From positions 10,257,501 to 10,321,500 of the forward strand of contig NZ_SAUN01000001.1 of NCBI RefSeq assembly GCF_004011505.1: a stretch of DNA of 64,000 nucleotides, written 5' to 3'. Within the stretch, counting starts at the first letter, position 1. Every line of letters begins with the position of its first letter. Below the pieces are notes generated by a model, which worked only from the letters and a program-made list of their open reading frames with translations, was not told the DNA's origin and did not search any database. This stretch comes from Nonomuraea polychroma (GTDB taxonomy: Bacteria > Actinomycetota > Actinomycetes > Streptosporangiales > Streptosporangiaceae). The position numbers and the translations under genes are program-made. Positions 7,569 to 16,092 of the stretch are shown here, in pieces.

Positions 7569-7934
7569 TCAGGGGTGCGCGGGTGGCCGCCTGAGCCAGA
7601 GGGCGTGGGCGGCGAAGGCGGCACCCGCTCCCGCGGCGTACCAGAACAAGTCGGGCGGGTTGAAGGTGCTGCCGAGCACCGGGCGAAGGACGGAAGGGAT
7701 CTCCGTGAGCTGGGCGAACTCGATGGCCCAGCTCACCGCCGCGGCCACCAGCGCGGCCGCCCACGGGCGGATTCCCGGCCGGATCAGCACGATGAGAGCG
7801 TAGATCAGCACGGTGTAAAGGGCGTCGCCCGCGTATTTGGGCACCGGGCCGTCCCACAACAGCCGCACCCCCAGCCCGGCCGCGATCGTCAGGGCGGCGG
7901 CGAGGGCGACGGGCAGGCGAGGCACGCAGCTCAC
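7569..7934 (-). CDS. DUF2809-type small membrane protein
   Basis: 121 residues with four hydrophobic segments. The family mark is KYAGDALYTVLIYALI (about 33-48) in the second segment, followed by WAAALVAAAVSWAIEFAQL and a last segment around 95-115. The function of DUF2809 proteins is unknown. The start is GTG at 7934; a second GTG three codons later is equally possible. It is divergent from the peptide ABC operon, so the 138-bp gap with its inverted repeat may control both. Confidence 0.75.
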   Translation of the reverse strand: MSCVPRLPVALAAALTIAAGLGVRLLWDGPVPKYAGDALYTVLIYALIVLIRPGIRPWAAALVAAAVSWAIEFAQLTEIPSVLRPVLGSTFNPPDLFWYAAGAGAAFAAHALWLRRPPAHP

Positions 7935-7973
7935 GGTAGTCCCAAAGGGGCTGAAAATTTACACCGCCGAAGG

Positions 7974-8024
7974 ATACGAAGATGAAACAATTTTCCGCCA
8001 CGCGTTGACACGCGGTCTTCGTAT
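7974..8024. promoter_or_regulatory. Inverted repeat in front of the peptide ABC operon
   Basis: ATACGAAGA (7974-7982) is repeated perfectly inverted as TCTTCGTAT (8016-8024). Between them lie TTGACA (8005-8010) and a small CGCG/CGCG dyad (8001-8014). The arrangement looks like an operator around a promoter. No spacing gives a convincing -10 for this TTGACA, so the promoter itself is not assigned. Confidence 0.4.
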
Positions 8025-8072
8025 GGTGTGCCTTTCTCTACACAGGAATCCCCGCCTGAAGGTGAGGCACTT

Positions 8073-9887
8073 ATGAGGAAATGGCTCGCGCGCCTGGCAG
8101 CGCTGGGCGTGGCGCTTTTAGTAGCAGGTCAGGGCACCACCGCCGCCCTTGCCCAGGATCCGTCGGCGGGGAAGAAGACCATGCGCGTCGGCGCGACGCA
8201 GGCCATGGACTCGATGAACCCGTTCCTGGCGGTCCGCCTGGTCTCGACGTCGATCCACCGCTGGATGTACGGCTTCCTCACCGTCCCCGACTCCAAGACC
8301 CTCCAGCCCAGCCCCGACCTGGCCGAATCGTGGACCACGTCCGAGGACGGGCTCACCTGGACGTTCAAGATCCGCGCCGCCAAATGGTCGGACGGCAAGC
8401 CGATCACGGCTGAGGACGCGGCCTGGACGTTCAACAAGATGATGACGGACGAGGCCGCCAAGACCGCCAACGGCCCGGCGGTGGAGAACTTCGAGAGCGT
8501 CACGGCCAGCGGCCAGGACCTGACCATCAAGCTCAAGGCCCCGCAGGCGTCCATGCTGGAGAACCCGGTCCCGATCATGCCCAAGCATGTCTGGGAGTCG
8601 GTCACCGACATGGCCAACTACGACGCCGAGAAGTACCCGAGCGTGAGCAGCGGCCCGTACTTCGCGATCGAGCACAAGAAGGACCAGTACGTCAAGCTGC
8701 AGGCCAACCCGAACTACTGGCGCGGCAAGCCCAAGATCGACGAGCTGCAGGTCATCTTCTACGACAATCCGCAGGCCGCCATCGCCGGCCTGAAGAACGG
8801 TGACATCGACCTGATCGGCCGCCTGCAGCCGCCCGAGTTCCAGGCCATCCAGAACGACCCGAACATCGAGGCGTGGAACACCCAGGGCCGGCGCGCGTCC
8901 TACCTGCAGATCAACCACGGCGCCACCACGACCGACGACAAGCCCGTCGGCGACGGCCACCCTGCGCTGAAGGACGTCAAGGTCCGCCAGGCGCTGCACT
9001 ACGCCATCGACAAGCAGAAGCTGGTCGACGAGGTTCAGAACGGCCTGGCCAAGCCCGCTGACGGCTCGATCGTGCCGCCCATGTACACGGACTTCTTCTG
9101 GGAGGCCACCGGCGACACCAAGGTCACCTACGACCCCGCCAAGGCCAACAAGATCCTCGACGACGCCGGCTACAAGAAGGGCGCCGACGGCGTCCGTACG
9201 ATGCCCGACGGGGGCCGCAAGCTGGAGTTCCGCTTCAGCATCCACACCGACACCCCGATCGAGGACAAGCTCGCCGAATACCTGACCGGCTTCTTCAAGG
9301 AGATCGGCATCACGCTGACCACCAAGAAGCTCGACTCCAGCAAGTTCAGCGAGGAGACCGGCGTCACCGGCCTGTTCGACATCGCGATCAGCGGCTGGTC
9401 GGTCAACCCCGACCCCGAGGAGGTCATGGCCACGCACCTGTGCAGCCGCAGGCCGGCCCCGGGCGGCGAGGGCGGCGGCACCGAGTCGTTCTTCTGCGAC
9501 GAGACGTTCGAGAAGCTCTACCAGGAGCAGCTGAAGGAGCTCGACCGGCCCAAGCGCGCCGAGATCCTCAAGCAGATGCAGGAGCGGCTCTACACGCAGG
9601 CGCCGATCATCGCCATCTACTACCCGAACGACCTCGAGGGCTACCGCAAGGACCGGATCACCAGCATCACCCCGATCCCGGAGGCCAAGGGCCTGCTGTA
9701 CGGCGGCAGCGGCTACTGGCCGTTCTACACCGTGGACGTCAAGGCCACGGCGACGGGCGGCGGCGCGAGCGGCGGCGGCTCCAACACCGGCCTCATCGTC
9801 GGTGTCGTCGGCGGCGTGGTGGTCGTGGGCCTGGCGGCCTTCCTCCTGACCAGGCGGCGCAAGAGCACCGCCGACGAACGCGAATGA
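8073..9887 (+). CDS. Peptide-type ABC substrate-binding protein with C-terminal membrane anchor
   Basis: 604 residues. A Sec signal peptide (1-27, cut after ALA) has no lipobox Cys. The family 5 binding domain (SBP_bac_5) follows: MDSMNPFLA near the start, LAESWTTSEDGLTWTFKIR, KWSDGKPITAEDAAWTF, and DVKVRQALHYAIDKQKLV, the usual signatures of oligopeptide/nickel binders. Near the end a Gly/Ala/Ser-rich linker leads to one transmembrane helix (about 573-594) followed by RRRK. So the protein is held by a C-terminal anchor instead of a lipid. ATG at 8073 has AAGGTGAGG upstream. First gene of a coupled five-gene operon; its stop overlaps the next start. The ligand is unknown. Confidence 0.92.
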   Translation: MRKWLARLAALGVALLVAGQGTTAALAQDPSAGKKTMRVGATQAMDSMNPFLAVRLVSTSIHRWMYGFLTVPDSKTLQPSPDLAESWTTSEDGLTWTFKIRAAKWSDGKPITAEDAAWTFNKMMTDEAAKTANGPAVENFESVTASGQDLTIKLKAPQASMLENPVPIMPKHVWESVTDMANYDAEKYPSVSSGPYFAIEHKKDQYVKLQANPNYWRGKPKIDELQVIFYDNPQAAIAGLKNGDIDLIGRLQPPEFQAIQNDPNIEAWNTQGRRASYLQINHGATTTDDKPVGDGHPALKDVKVRQALHYAIDKQKLVDEVQNGLAKPADGSIVPPMYTDFFWEATGDTKVTYDPAKANKILDDAGYKKGADGVRTMPDGGRKLEFRFSIHTDTPIEDKLAEYLTGFFKEIGITLTTKKLDSSKFSEETGVTGLFDIAISGWSVNPDPEEVMATHLCSRRPAPGGEGGGTESFFCDETFEKLYQEQLKELDRPKRAEILKQMQERLYTQAPIIAIYYPNDLEGYRKDRITSITPIPEAKGLLYGGSGYWPFYTVDVKATATGGGASGGGSNTGLIVGVVGGVVVVGLAAFLLTRRRKSTADERE

Positions 9888-10939
9888 CGACTCCTCTCGA
9901 AGCAGCAGAGCCCGTCGCCGCCCAGGCGGCGGGCCCTGGTGACGACCGCCCCACTGGCCGCGGCACGCTGCAGTACGCGTTGTCGAAGGCCGGTGGGGCG
10001 TTGTTCAGCATCGCCATGGTGATCATCGGCACGTTCTTCGTGTTCCGCCTCCTGCCCGGCGACCCGGTACGCAACCTCGCGCAGGGCCGCAACATGACCC
10101 CTGCGCAGCTCGACCTGGAACGCCGCCGGCTCGGCCTCGACAAGCCGCTCGTCGACCAGTTCTTCGACTTCGTGGGCGACACGCTCAGGCTCGACCTCGG
10201 CACCTCCTACGAGTACAAGCGGCCAGTGCTCGACCTGATCGGCGAGCGCATCGGCCCGACGCTGCTGCTGACCGGCACAGGCTTGATCATCGCGGTCAGC
10301 CTCGGCATCTGGCAGGGCACCCGGGCCGGGTGGCGGTTCGGCAGCAGATTCGACCGCTTCTCCACGGGAGCGTCTCTGGTTCTGTGGTCGGTGCCCACGT
10401 TCTGGCTGGGACTGCTGCTCATGATGGTGTTCGGTGTCGGCATCGGGCCGATCCCGGGCCTGTTCCCCTTCCGAGGGATCGAGAGCGTGGACGCGCCCGA
10501 CGGCTTCGCCTACATCCTGGACGTGGCGTCCCACATGGTGCTGCCGTGCCTGACGCTCGTGGCCGTGGTTTACGCGCAGTACCTCCTGGTCATGCGCTCG
10601 TCGCTGTTGGAGGAGGTCAGCCAGGACTACGTCACCGTGGCCCGGGCCAAAGGGCTGCGCGACGACGAGGTGCGCCGGCGGCACGCGGTGCCGAACGCGC
10701 TGCTGCCCACGGTGACGCTGGTCTTCATGCGAATCGGCTTCGTAGTCGGCGGCGCGGTGACCGTGGAAACCATCTACACCTGGCCGGGCCTGGGTCAGCT
10801 GTTCTACGAGGCGGTCAGGGTGCCTGACTTCACGCTCATGCAAGGCACGTTCCTACTGATCACCGTGGCGGTGGTCGTCATGAACACGCTGGCCGACGTG
10901 GTGTACCACGTGCTCGACCCGAGGGTGAGGTCGGCATGA
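9884..10939 (+). CDS. ABC transporter permease, DppB type
   Basis: 351 residues. After about 35 hydrophilic residues, the first membrane segment ends in FRLLPGDPVRNLAQG, the DppB/OppB mark. The binding-protein-dependent transport domain carries the EAA loop VTVARAKGLRDDEVRRRHAVPNALLPT (about 255-280), which contacts the ATPases, followed by GGAVTVETIYTWPGLGQL. About six membrane segments. The ATG overlaps the stop of the binding-protein gene (ATGA, 9884-9887). It forms the channel with the next gene product. Confidence 0.92.
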   Translation: MTTPLEAAEPVAAQAAGPGDDRPTGRGTLQYALSKAGGALFSIAMVIIGTFFVFRLLPGDPVRNLAQGRNMTPAQLDLERRRLGLDKPLVDQFFDFVGDTLRLDLGTSYEYKRPVLDLIGERIGPTLLLTGTGLIIAVSLGIWQGTRAGWRFGSRFDRFSTGASLVLWSVPTFWLGLLLMMVFGVGIGPIPGLFPFRGIESVDAPDGFAYILDVASHMVLPCLTLVAVVYAQYLLVMRSSLLEEVSQDYVTVARAKGLRDDEVRRRHAVPNALLPTVTLVFMRIGFVVGGAVTVETIYTWPGLGQLFYEAVRVPDFTLMQGTFLLITVAVVVMNTLADVVYHVLDPRVRSA

Positions 10940-11817
10940 CGAGTCTCGCCGCTACCCGCAGACGGCTCGCGCTGAGCCGCTTCTGGGCCGACTTCCGAAG
11001 CCGCCGAACTGGAGTGGCCGGTCTGGTCATCCTCCTCGTCGCCGTGGTGCTCACCCTCATCGCGCCACTGTTCATCGACGAGAACGTGACCAGCGTCGTC
11101 GACGCCACCGGCGAGAAGTTCGCCCCGCCGAGCCTCGAGGACCCTTTCGGCACCGACGAATCGAGGCGCTCGATCCTGCTGATGGTGTGGTGGGGCTCGC
11201 GCACGTCGCTGCTCATCGGTTTCCTCGCCGCGCTGCTCAGCGTCGTGATCGGGTTGGTCGTCGGCGTCGCCGCCGGACACTTCCGCGGCTGGCTCGGCGG
11301 CGTGCTCATGCGGATCACCGACTGGTTCCTGGTGCTGCCGTCACTGGTCACCGCGCTGGTACTGGCGGCCATCCTGGGCGGCAGCACCTTCACGATCATC
11401 ATGGCGATCGGGATCACGACGTGGCCGGCGACGGCTCGCCTTATCCGAGCGCAGACCCTGGCCGTGGAGGCCAGGCCCTACATCGAGCGTTCAAAGGCGC
11501 TCGGCGCCGGGCACTGGCACATCACGACCAGGCACGTGCTTCCCAACGTGGCGCCGCTTCTGCTGGCCAGCACCACGCTCGAGGTCGCCAGCGCGATCGT
11601 GACAGAGTCCACGCTGGCCTTCCTCGGCGCCAGTGCGAACAAGACCTCATGGGGCACCATGCTGCGGCATTCCTACGACTTCGGCGCGGCCAACAATGGC
11701 GCGTGGTGGTACATCACCATCCCTGGCCTGGCCATCCTCGCCGTCGTCATGGCGTTCACTCTGGTCGGCCGCGCCCTGGAGGCCGTGTTGAACCCTCGTC
11801 TCAGGAGGGCCGCATGA
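10936..11817 (+). CDS. ABC transporter permease, DppC type
   Basis: 293 residues. The N-terminal segment FRSRRTGVAGLVILLVAVVLTLIAPLF is typical of DppC/OppC, followed by an outside loop ending in the DPFGTDESRRSIL family block. The EAA loop YIERSKALGAGHWHITTRHVLPNVAPLL lies at about residues 180-207. The start overlaps the previous stop by 4 bases. It pairs with the DppB-type subunit to form the peptide channel in the cytoplasmic membrane. Confidence 0.92.
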   Translation: MTSLAATRRRLALSRFWADFRSRRTGVAGLVILLVAVVLTLIAPLFIDENVTSVVDATGEKFAPPSLEDPFGTDESRRSILLMVWWGSRTSLLIGFLAALLSVVIGLVVGVAAGHFRGWLGGVLMRITDWFLVLPSLVTALVLAAILGGSTFTIIMAIGITTWPATARLIRAQTLAVEARPYIERSKALGAGHWHITTRHVLPNVAPLLLASTTLEVASAIVTESTLAFLGASANKTSWGTMLRHSYDFGAANNGAWWYITIPGLAILAVVMAFTLVGRALEAVLNPRLRRAA

Positions 11818-12779
11818 GCTTGCTTGAACTCGACGATTTGTCGGTGACCTACCGCATCGCCTCGGGCGAGGTGCCCGCGGTGCGCGGCGTGTCACTGACG
11901 CTCGACTCCGGAGCGGCACTCGGAGTCGCCGGCGAGTCGGGATCCGGCAAATCCACGCTGGCCATGGCGCTGCTCAGGCTCCTGCCCCGGGACGCGCGCG
12001 TCGGCGGCCGGATCCTGCTCGACGGCGAGGACGTCCTCGCCATGAACTGGGGCCGCATGCGGGCGGTGCGCTGGGCGGAGGCGTCGATCGTGTTCCAGGG
12101 CGCCCAGCACGGGCTCAACCCGGTACGCAAGATCGGCGACCAGATCGCCGAGCCGCTGCTCGTGCACGGCCTGGCCAAGCCGGACGCCGCCCGCAAGCGC
12201 GTCACCGAGCTGCTCGAACAGGTCGGCCTGCCGGCCTGGCGGGCCCGCAGCTTCCCGCACGAGTTGTCGGGCGGGCAGCGGCAACGCGTGATGATCGCGA
12301 TGGCGCTGGCCTGCTCGCCCCGGCTGATCATCGCCGACGAGCCCACCACCGCGCTCGACGTGATGGTCCAGGCACAGGTCCTCACGTTGATCAAGGAGCT
12401 GGTGGCCCAGCACGACATCTCCCTGATCATGATCTCGCACGACCTGTCGGTGCTCGCCGACGTGTGCGACCAGCTCGCGGTCATGTACGCCGGCCGCGTC
12501 GTCGAACACGGCCCGTCGCACGAGGTCTTCCACGACGCCAAACACCCCTACAGCCGGGCGCTGGCGGCGGCGTTCCCGACGGTCGGCGATCCCGCGTCGC
12601 GCCTGGCTCCCAAGGGGCTCGGCGGTGACCCGCCCGACCCGATGCAGCTGCCGACCGGCTGCTCGTTCCACCCGCGCTGCCCGGTCGCGCTGGAGGAGTG
12701 CGCGACCATGGACGTGGAGCTCTGGGCGGCCGGCAAGGGCCGCACCGCGGCCTGCGTGCACGTACAGGAGGCCCCATGA
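11814..12779 (+). CDS. ABC transporter ATP-binding protein, DppD type
   Basis: 321 residues. Walker A GESGSGKST (about 39-47), Q-loop in IVFQGAQHGLNPV, signature LSGGQRQR, Walker B LIIADEPTTALD and the switch His in ISHDLSVLAD are all intact. The C-terminal oligopeptide-type extension with GCSFHPRCPVALEEC is the Cys-containing tail that binds an Fe-S cluster in several peptide importers. The start overlaps the previous stop (ATGA). It hydrolyses ATP together with the next protein. Confidence 0.93.
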   Translation: MSLLELDDLSVTYRIASGEVPAVRGVSLTLDSGAALGVAGESGSGKSTLAMALLRLLPRDARVGGRILLDGEDVLAMNWGRMRAVRWAEASIVFQGAQHGLNPVRKIGDQIAEPLLVHGLAKPDAARKRVTELLEQVGLPAWRARSFPHELSGGQRQRVMIAMALACSPRLIIADEPTTALDVMVQAQVLTLIKELVAQHDISLIMISHDLSVLADVCDQLAVMYAGRVVEHGPSHEVFHDAKHPYSRALAAAFPTVGDPASRLAPKGLGGDPPDPMQLPTGCSFHPRCPVALEECATMDVELWAAGKGRTAACVHVQEAP

Positions 12780-13786
12780 CCGAGACGCAGACCGCTACCG
12801 AGGCGGTCTCGACGACGCGGCCGACCTTGCTGGAGGCCCGTGACCTGCACGTGGAGTTCACCGCGCGCGGCCGCCGCGCCCGCGCCGTGGACGGCGTGAA
12901 CCTGGCGATCGGCGAGGGCGAGATCGTGGCGCTGGTCGGCGAGTCCGGCTGCGGCAAGACCACGCTGGCCCGCACCCTGCTCGGCCTCGAACGTCCCACC
13001 TCCGGCGAGGTCCGCTACGGCGGCGCCGCGCTGGACTACTCCTCCAAGGCGCTCAAGGCCTACCGCAGGCAGGTGCAGCTCGTCCTGCAGGACCCGACGG
13101 GCTCGCTCAACCCCCGGCACACGGTGTACGAGGCCGTCGCCGAGGGCCCGCGCATCCACGCCCTGCAGGACGAGCGGGAGGTCGTGGCCACGGCCCTGTC
13201 CAGGGCGGGGTTGCGGCCGCCTGACCGGTTCTTCCTGCGCTACCCGCACGAGCTGTCCGGCGGGCAGCGGCAGCGCGTGGTGATCGCGGGCGCGCTGGCG
13301 CTGAACCCTAAGGTGTTGGTCGCCGACGAGCCGGTGGCCTCGCTCGACGCCTCCGTACGCGGCGAGATCCTGGCTCTGCTGCTCAAGCTGCGGGAGGAAC
13401 TGGGGTTGTCGGCACTGGTCGTCACCCACGACCTGGGGCTGGCGTGGAACATCGCGGACCGGGTGGCCGTGATGTACCTGGGCAGGATCGTCGAGTCCGG
13501 GCCTGTCGAGCAGGTGCTGACCGCGCCGCGGCACCCGTACACCCAGGCGCTGATGTCGGTGTTGCCCGAGTCCCCTGAGCGGGTGGTGCTGACCGGTGAG
13601 CCGCCGGACCCGACGCGGATCCCGGGCGGGTGCCGCTTCCACGCCCGCTGCCAGGTGCTCGCCTCCGGCCGGGCGGCCGAGGCCGGGGTGGACGCCCAGT
13701 GCCGTGCGGAGCCGCTGGCCATCCTGCCCCCGGTGTCCGAGGCGCAGGCGGCCTGCTATTACGCGGACGCGGTCGGCGAGGCCTGA
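12776..13786 (+). CDS. ABC transporter ATP-binding protein, DppF type
   Basis: 336 residues. Walker A GESGCGKTT, a Q-loop in LVLQDPTGSLNPR (the DppF mark), signature LSGGQRQR, Walker B VLVADEPVASLD and switch His in VTHDLGLAW. The C-terminal tail GCRFHARC...QC...CYY again has several Cys. The start overlaps the preceding stop (ATGA), so all five genes from 8073 are linked by 4-base overlaps. It has a longer N-terminus (about 20 residues) than the DppD partner. Confidence 0.93.
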   Translation: MTETQTATEAVSTTRPTLLEARDLHVEFTARGRRARAVDGVNLAIGEGEIVALVGESGCGKTTLARTLLGLERPTSGEVRYGGAALDYSSKALKAYRRQVQLVLQDPTGSLNPRHTVYEAVAEGPRIHALQDEREVVATALSRAGLRPPDRFFLRYPHELSGGQRQRVVIAGALALNPKVLVADEPVASLDASVRGEILALLLKLREELGLSALVVTHDLGLAWNIADRVAVMYLGRIVESGPVEQVLTAPRHPYTQALMSVLPESPERVVLTGEPPDPTRIPGGCRFHARCQVLASGRAAEAGVDAQCRAEPLAILPPVSEAQAACYYADAVGEA

Positions 13787-13788
13787 TT

Positions 13789-14355
13789 TCAGTAGGGGTG
13801 ATGGTCGGGCTTGTTCGCCCAAGCCGCGTACGCTTGGGCGCCGAGCTCCGGATGGACTTGATCCACCTCGATCTTGCGCTGGTCGAGAGGCTTCGTGAAG
13901 TCTTCGTACTGGAAGGCGTCGTCGAAACCGATCTTCCTGGTCGCCTCCAGGTCCGCGCTGAAGTGCACGGCGTCGATCCTTGACCAGTAAATGGCGCTCA
14001 TGCACATCGGGCACGGATAGCCGCTCGTGTAGAGCGAACAGCCCATGAGCATCCTGGCCCGCTCCGGCAGCGGGTCGGGCGAGCCCGGGGGACGTGGCAC
14101 GAGCTCGAGCGTCGACTCGTTCTGGTGTTCCTCCGGGACGGAGGGCGCCTGCGGATTCAGGACCTGAATGGCCTTGCGGATCGCTTCGACTTCGCCGTGC
14201 GCGGTCGGATCGCCGGTGAGAAGAACGCGATTCTGGCCGCGGGCCAGAATTTCACCGTCCTTGACGATGACCGCGCCGAACGGGCCGCCCCATCCATGAG
14301 TCACCGATTCGGTGGCCAGCCGTACGGCTTCGGCCATGAAATCCTTGGGTGTCAT
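13789..14355 (-). CDS. Nucleoside/guanine deaminase family protein
   Basis: 188 residues of the cytidine deaminase-like fold. Zinc ligands are visible as TAHGEVEAIRKA (H53, E55; the usual HAE reads HGE here) and GYPCPMCMSAIYWSR (C115, C118). AIYWSRIDAVHFSADLEATRKIGFDDAFQYEDF matches the guanine deaminase branch better than TadA. An acidic, proline-rich insert (about 65-102) between the two motifs makes the protein longer than the common 155-160 residues. Likely role: hydrolytic deamination of guanine to xanthine. It is convergent with the ABC operon (stop-to-stop gap 2 bases). Confidence 0.82.
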   Translation of the reverse strand: MTPKDFMAEAVRLATESVTHGWGGPFGAVIVKDGEILARGQNRVLLTGDPTAHGEVEAIRKAIQVLNPQAPSVPEEHQNESTLELVPRPPGSPDPLPERARMLMGCSLYTSGYPCPMCMSAIYWSRIDAVHFSADLEATRKIGFDDAFQYEDFTKPLDQRKIEVDQVHPELGAQAYAAWANKPDHHPY

Positions 14356-14466
14356 TTGATGACCTCCAGCAGGTAAAATGCGACTGAAATCTTGGCCTGA
14401 TCAACCGTAATGGTCGATTCGTTTGCCGCATTTCTTCCCCGGGCTCTCTGGACTACACTTGCCCAG

Positions 14467-15435
14467 GTGAAGTCCTATGTGCGCGGCGGACCCGGAGGCG
14501 GCGCCGCCACCGTGGTGATCTCCTTGAAAGTCCGCGAAGACCGCGAGGCGGACTATCGGCGATGGCAGCAGAAAATCAATGACACCGTGCGCTCATATCC
14601 CGGTTTCGAGGGTTCGGATGTTTATCCGCCAATCTCTGGTGAGCAGCATGCCTGGGTGGTCGTGTTCCGCTTCTCGAGCACCGGCGAATTGACCGGATGG
14701 CTCGACTCTGAAACGCGCAGAAGACTGCTCGACGAGGTTGGCCCGCTGTTGGAGGAACCGCCGGGACTGGAGGTCCTGGCCGGGGAACCGCCGGCCCGGG
14801 AGGCGGTCACGGCAGTGATCTCCCACAAGGTGCGGCCGGGCCGTGAGCGTGATTTCCAGCGCTGGCAGGACAAGGTTCGCAAGGCGCAGGAGAAGTTCCC
14901 CGGATTCCTGGGGTTCGAAGCGTTCGAGCCCGTGCCGGGTGTCCAGGAGAACTGGGTCGTCATGTTCCGCTACGACACCCGGGAGCACCTCGACGACTGG
15001 CTCGAGTCCGACACCCGCGGGAAACTCCTGGACGAGGGGCGCGACTACTTCGCCGACTTCGACGTGCGTACGGTCAAGTCGGCGTTCAGCGGCTGGTTCC
15101 GGTTCAACGGCGAGACGGCGCAAGAACCCCCGCCCAACTGGAAACAGGCCATGTCCGTGGTGCTGAGCCTCTATCCCACGGTGATGATCCTGAATTTGAC
15201 GGTAGGCCGCGCGTTCGAGGCGATGCGCCTGCCTGGATACTTCGCCATGTTCATCAGCAACGTCTTCAGCGTCTCCATCCTCACGTGGCTGATGATGCCG
15301 CTCGTCAACAGAGTCTTCGCGTCCTGGCTGTCGCCCAGCGGGGGCGGCTCGGCCTTCACGAACATCGCGGGCGCGTTGGTGATGGTGGTGTGCATGGCGC
15401 TGTGCATCGCCGTCTTCGGCCTGATCACCGGCTAG
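14467..15435 (+). CDS. Membrane protein with two antibiotic-biosynthesis-monooxygenase (ABM) domains
   Basis: About 322 residues. Two ferredoxin-like ABM domains lie in tandem: the first starts ATVVISLKVREDREADYRRWQ (about 15-100), the second AVTAVISHKVRPGRERDFQRWQDK (about 118-205). They share WVVVFRFSS and WVVMFRYDT blocks. Three hydrophobic segments follow (about 235-322), with WKQAMSVVLSLYPTVM opening them. GTG at 14467 is preferred over 14410 because no ribosome site precedes 14410, while TACACT (14454-14459) would place a leaderless start at 14467. ABM domains act as cofactor-free oxygenases or haem degraders; membrane-bound double-ABM proteins have no settled function. Confidence 0.8.
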   Translation: MKSYVRGGPGGGAATVVISLKVREDREADYRRWQQKINDTVRSYPGFEGSDVYPPISGEQHAWVVVFRFSSTGELTGWLDSETRRRLLDEVGPLLEEPPGLEVLAGEPPAREAVTAVISHKVRPGRERDFQRWQDKVRKAQEKFPGFLGFEAFEPVPGVQENWVVMFRYDTREHLDDWLESDTRGKLLDEGRDYFADFDVRTVKSAFSGWFRFNGETAQEPPPNWKQAMSVVLSLYPTVMILNLTVGRAFEAMRLPGYFAMFISNVFSVSILTWLMMPLVNRVFASWLSPSGGGSAFTNIAGALVMVVCMALCIAVFGLITG

Positions 15436-15444
15436 ACATCGCGG

Positions 15445-16092
15445 TCAGCCCAGGTCGGCGTCGTGGACCAGGATGGCCGCCTGGACCCGGTTGGCCAGGC
15501 CCAGCTTGGCCAGCAGGCGGCTGACGTGCGCCTTCACCGTGGCCTCCGTCAGGCGTAGCTCGCGGCCGATCTCGGCGTTGGACAGGCCGCGGGCCAGCGC
15601 CCTGATCACGTCCTCCTCGCGGCCGGTGAGCGTGGCGAGCTGCTTGCGTGCGGTCTCGGCGCGCGAGGGTCTGCGGTCGGCGTACGAGGCGATCAGGCGT
15701 TTGGTGACCGAGGGCGAGAGCATGGCCGGGCCGCCGGCGACCGTGCGGACGGCGGCGGCGAGCTCCCTCGGCGGGGTGTCCTTGAGCAGGAACCCGACCG
15801 CGCCCAGCCGCAGCGCCTCGTGCACGTACTCGTCCAGGTCGAACGTGGTCAACATGATCAGTTTGGGGGCGTCAGGCCAGGACAGCAGGTGGGCGGCGGC
15901 GGTCAGGCCGTCCATGCCGGGCATGCGTACGTCCATCAGCACGACCTCCGGCCGTAGCCGCGCCACGGCGGACACGGCCTCGGCTCCGTCCCGGGCCTCG
16001 CCGACGACCGCGATGTCGCCCGCGGCCTCCAGGATCAGCCGTAGCCCCGACCGTACGAGCTCCTCGTCGTCGACGACGAGCACCCTGATCAT
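15445..16092 (-). CDS. NarL/FixJ-type response regulator
   Basis: 215 residues. The receiver domain has the acidic pair VVDDEE (8-11), the phosphoacceptor D54 in VVLMDVRMPG and Lys in FLLKDTPP (about 105). The C-terminal LuxR-type helix-turn-helix is LTGREEDVIRALARGLSNAEIGRELRLTEATVKAHVSRLLAKL. The ATG overlaps the stop of the sensor kinase gene (TCAT at 16089-16092), a standard cognate pair. It would act as a DNA-binding regulator activated by phosphorylation. Targets are unknown; no transporter pair for an obvious stress response lies next to it. Confidence 0.93.
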   Translation of the reverse strand: MIRVLVVDDEELVRSGLRLILEAAGDIAVVGEARDGAEAVSAVARLRPEVVLMDVRMPGMDGLTAAAHLLSWPDAPKLIMLTTFDLDEYVHEALRLGAVGFLLKDTPPRELAAAVRTVAGGPAMLSPSVTKRLIASYADRRPSRAETARKQLATLTGREEDVIRALARGLSNAEIGRELRLTEATVKAHVSRLLAKLGLANRVQAAILVHDADLG

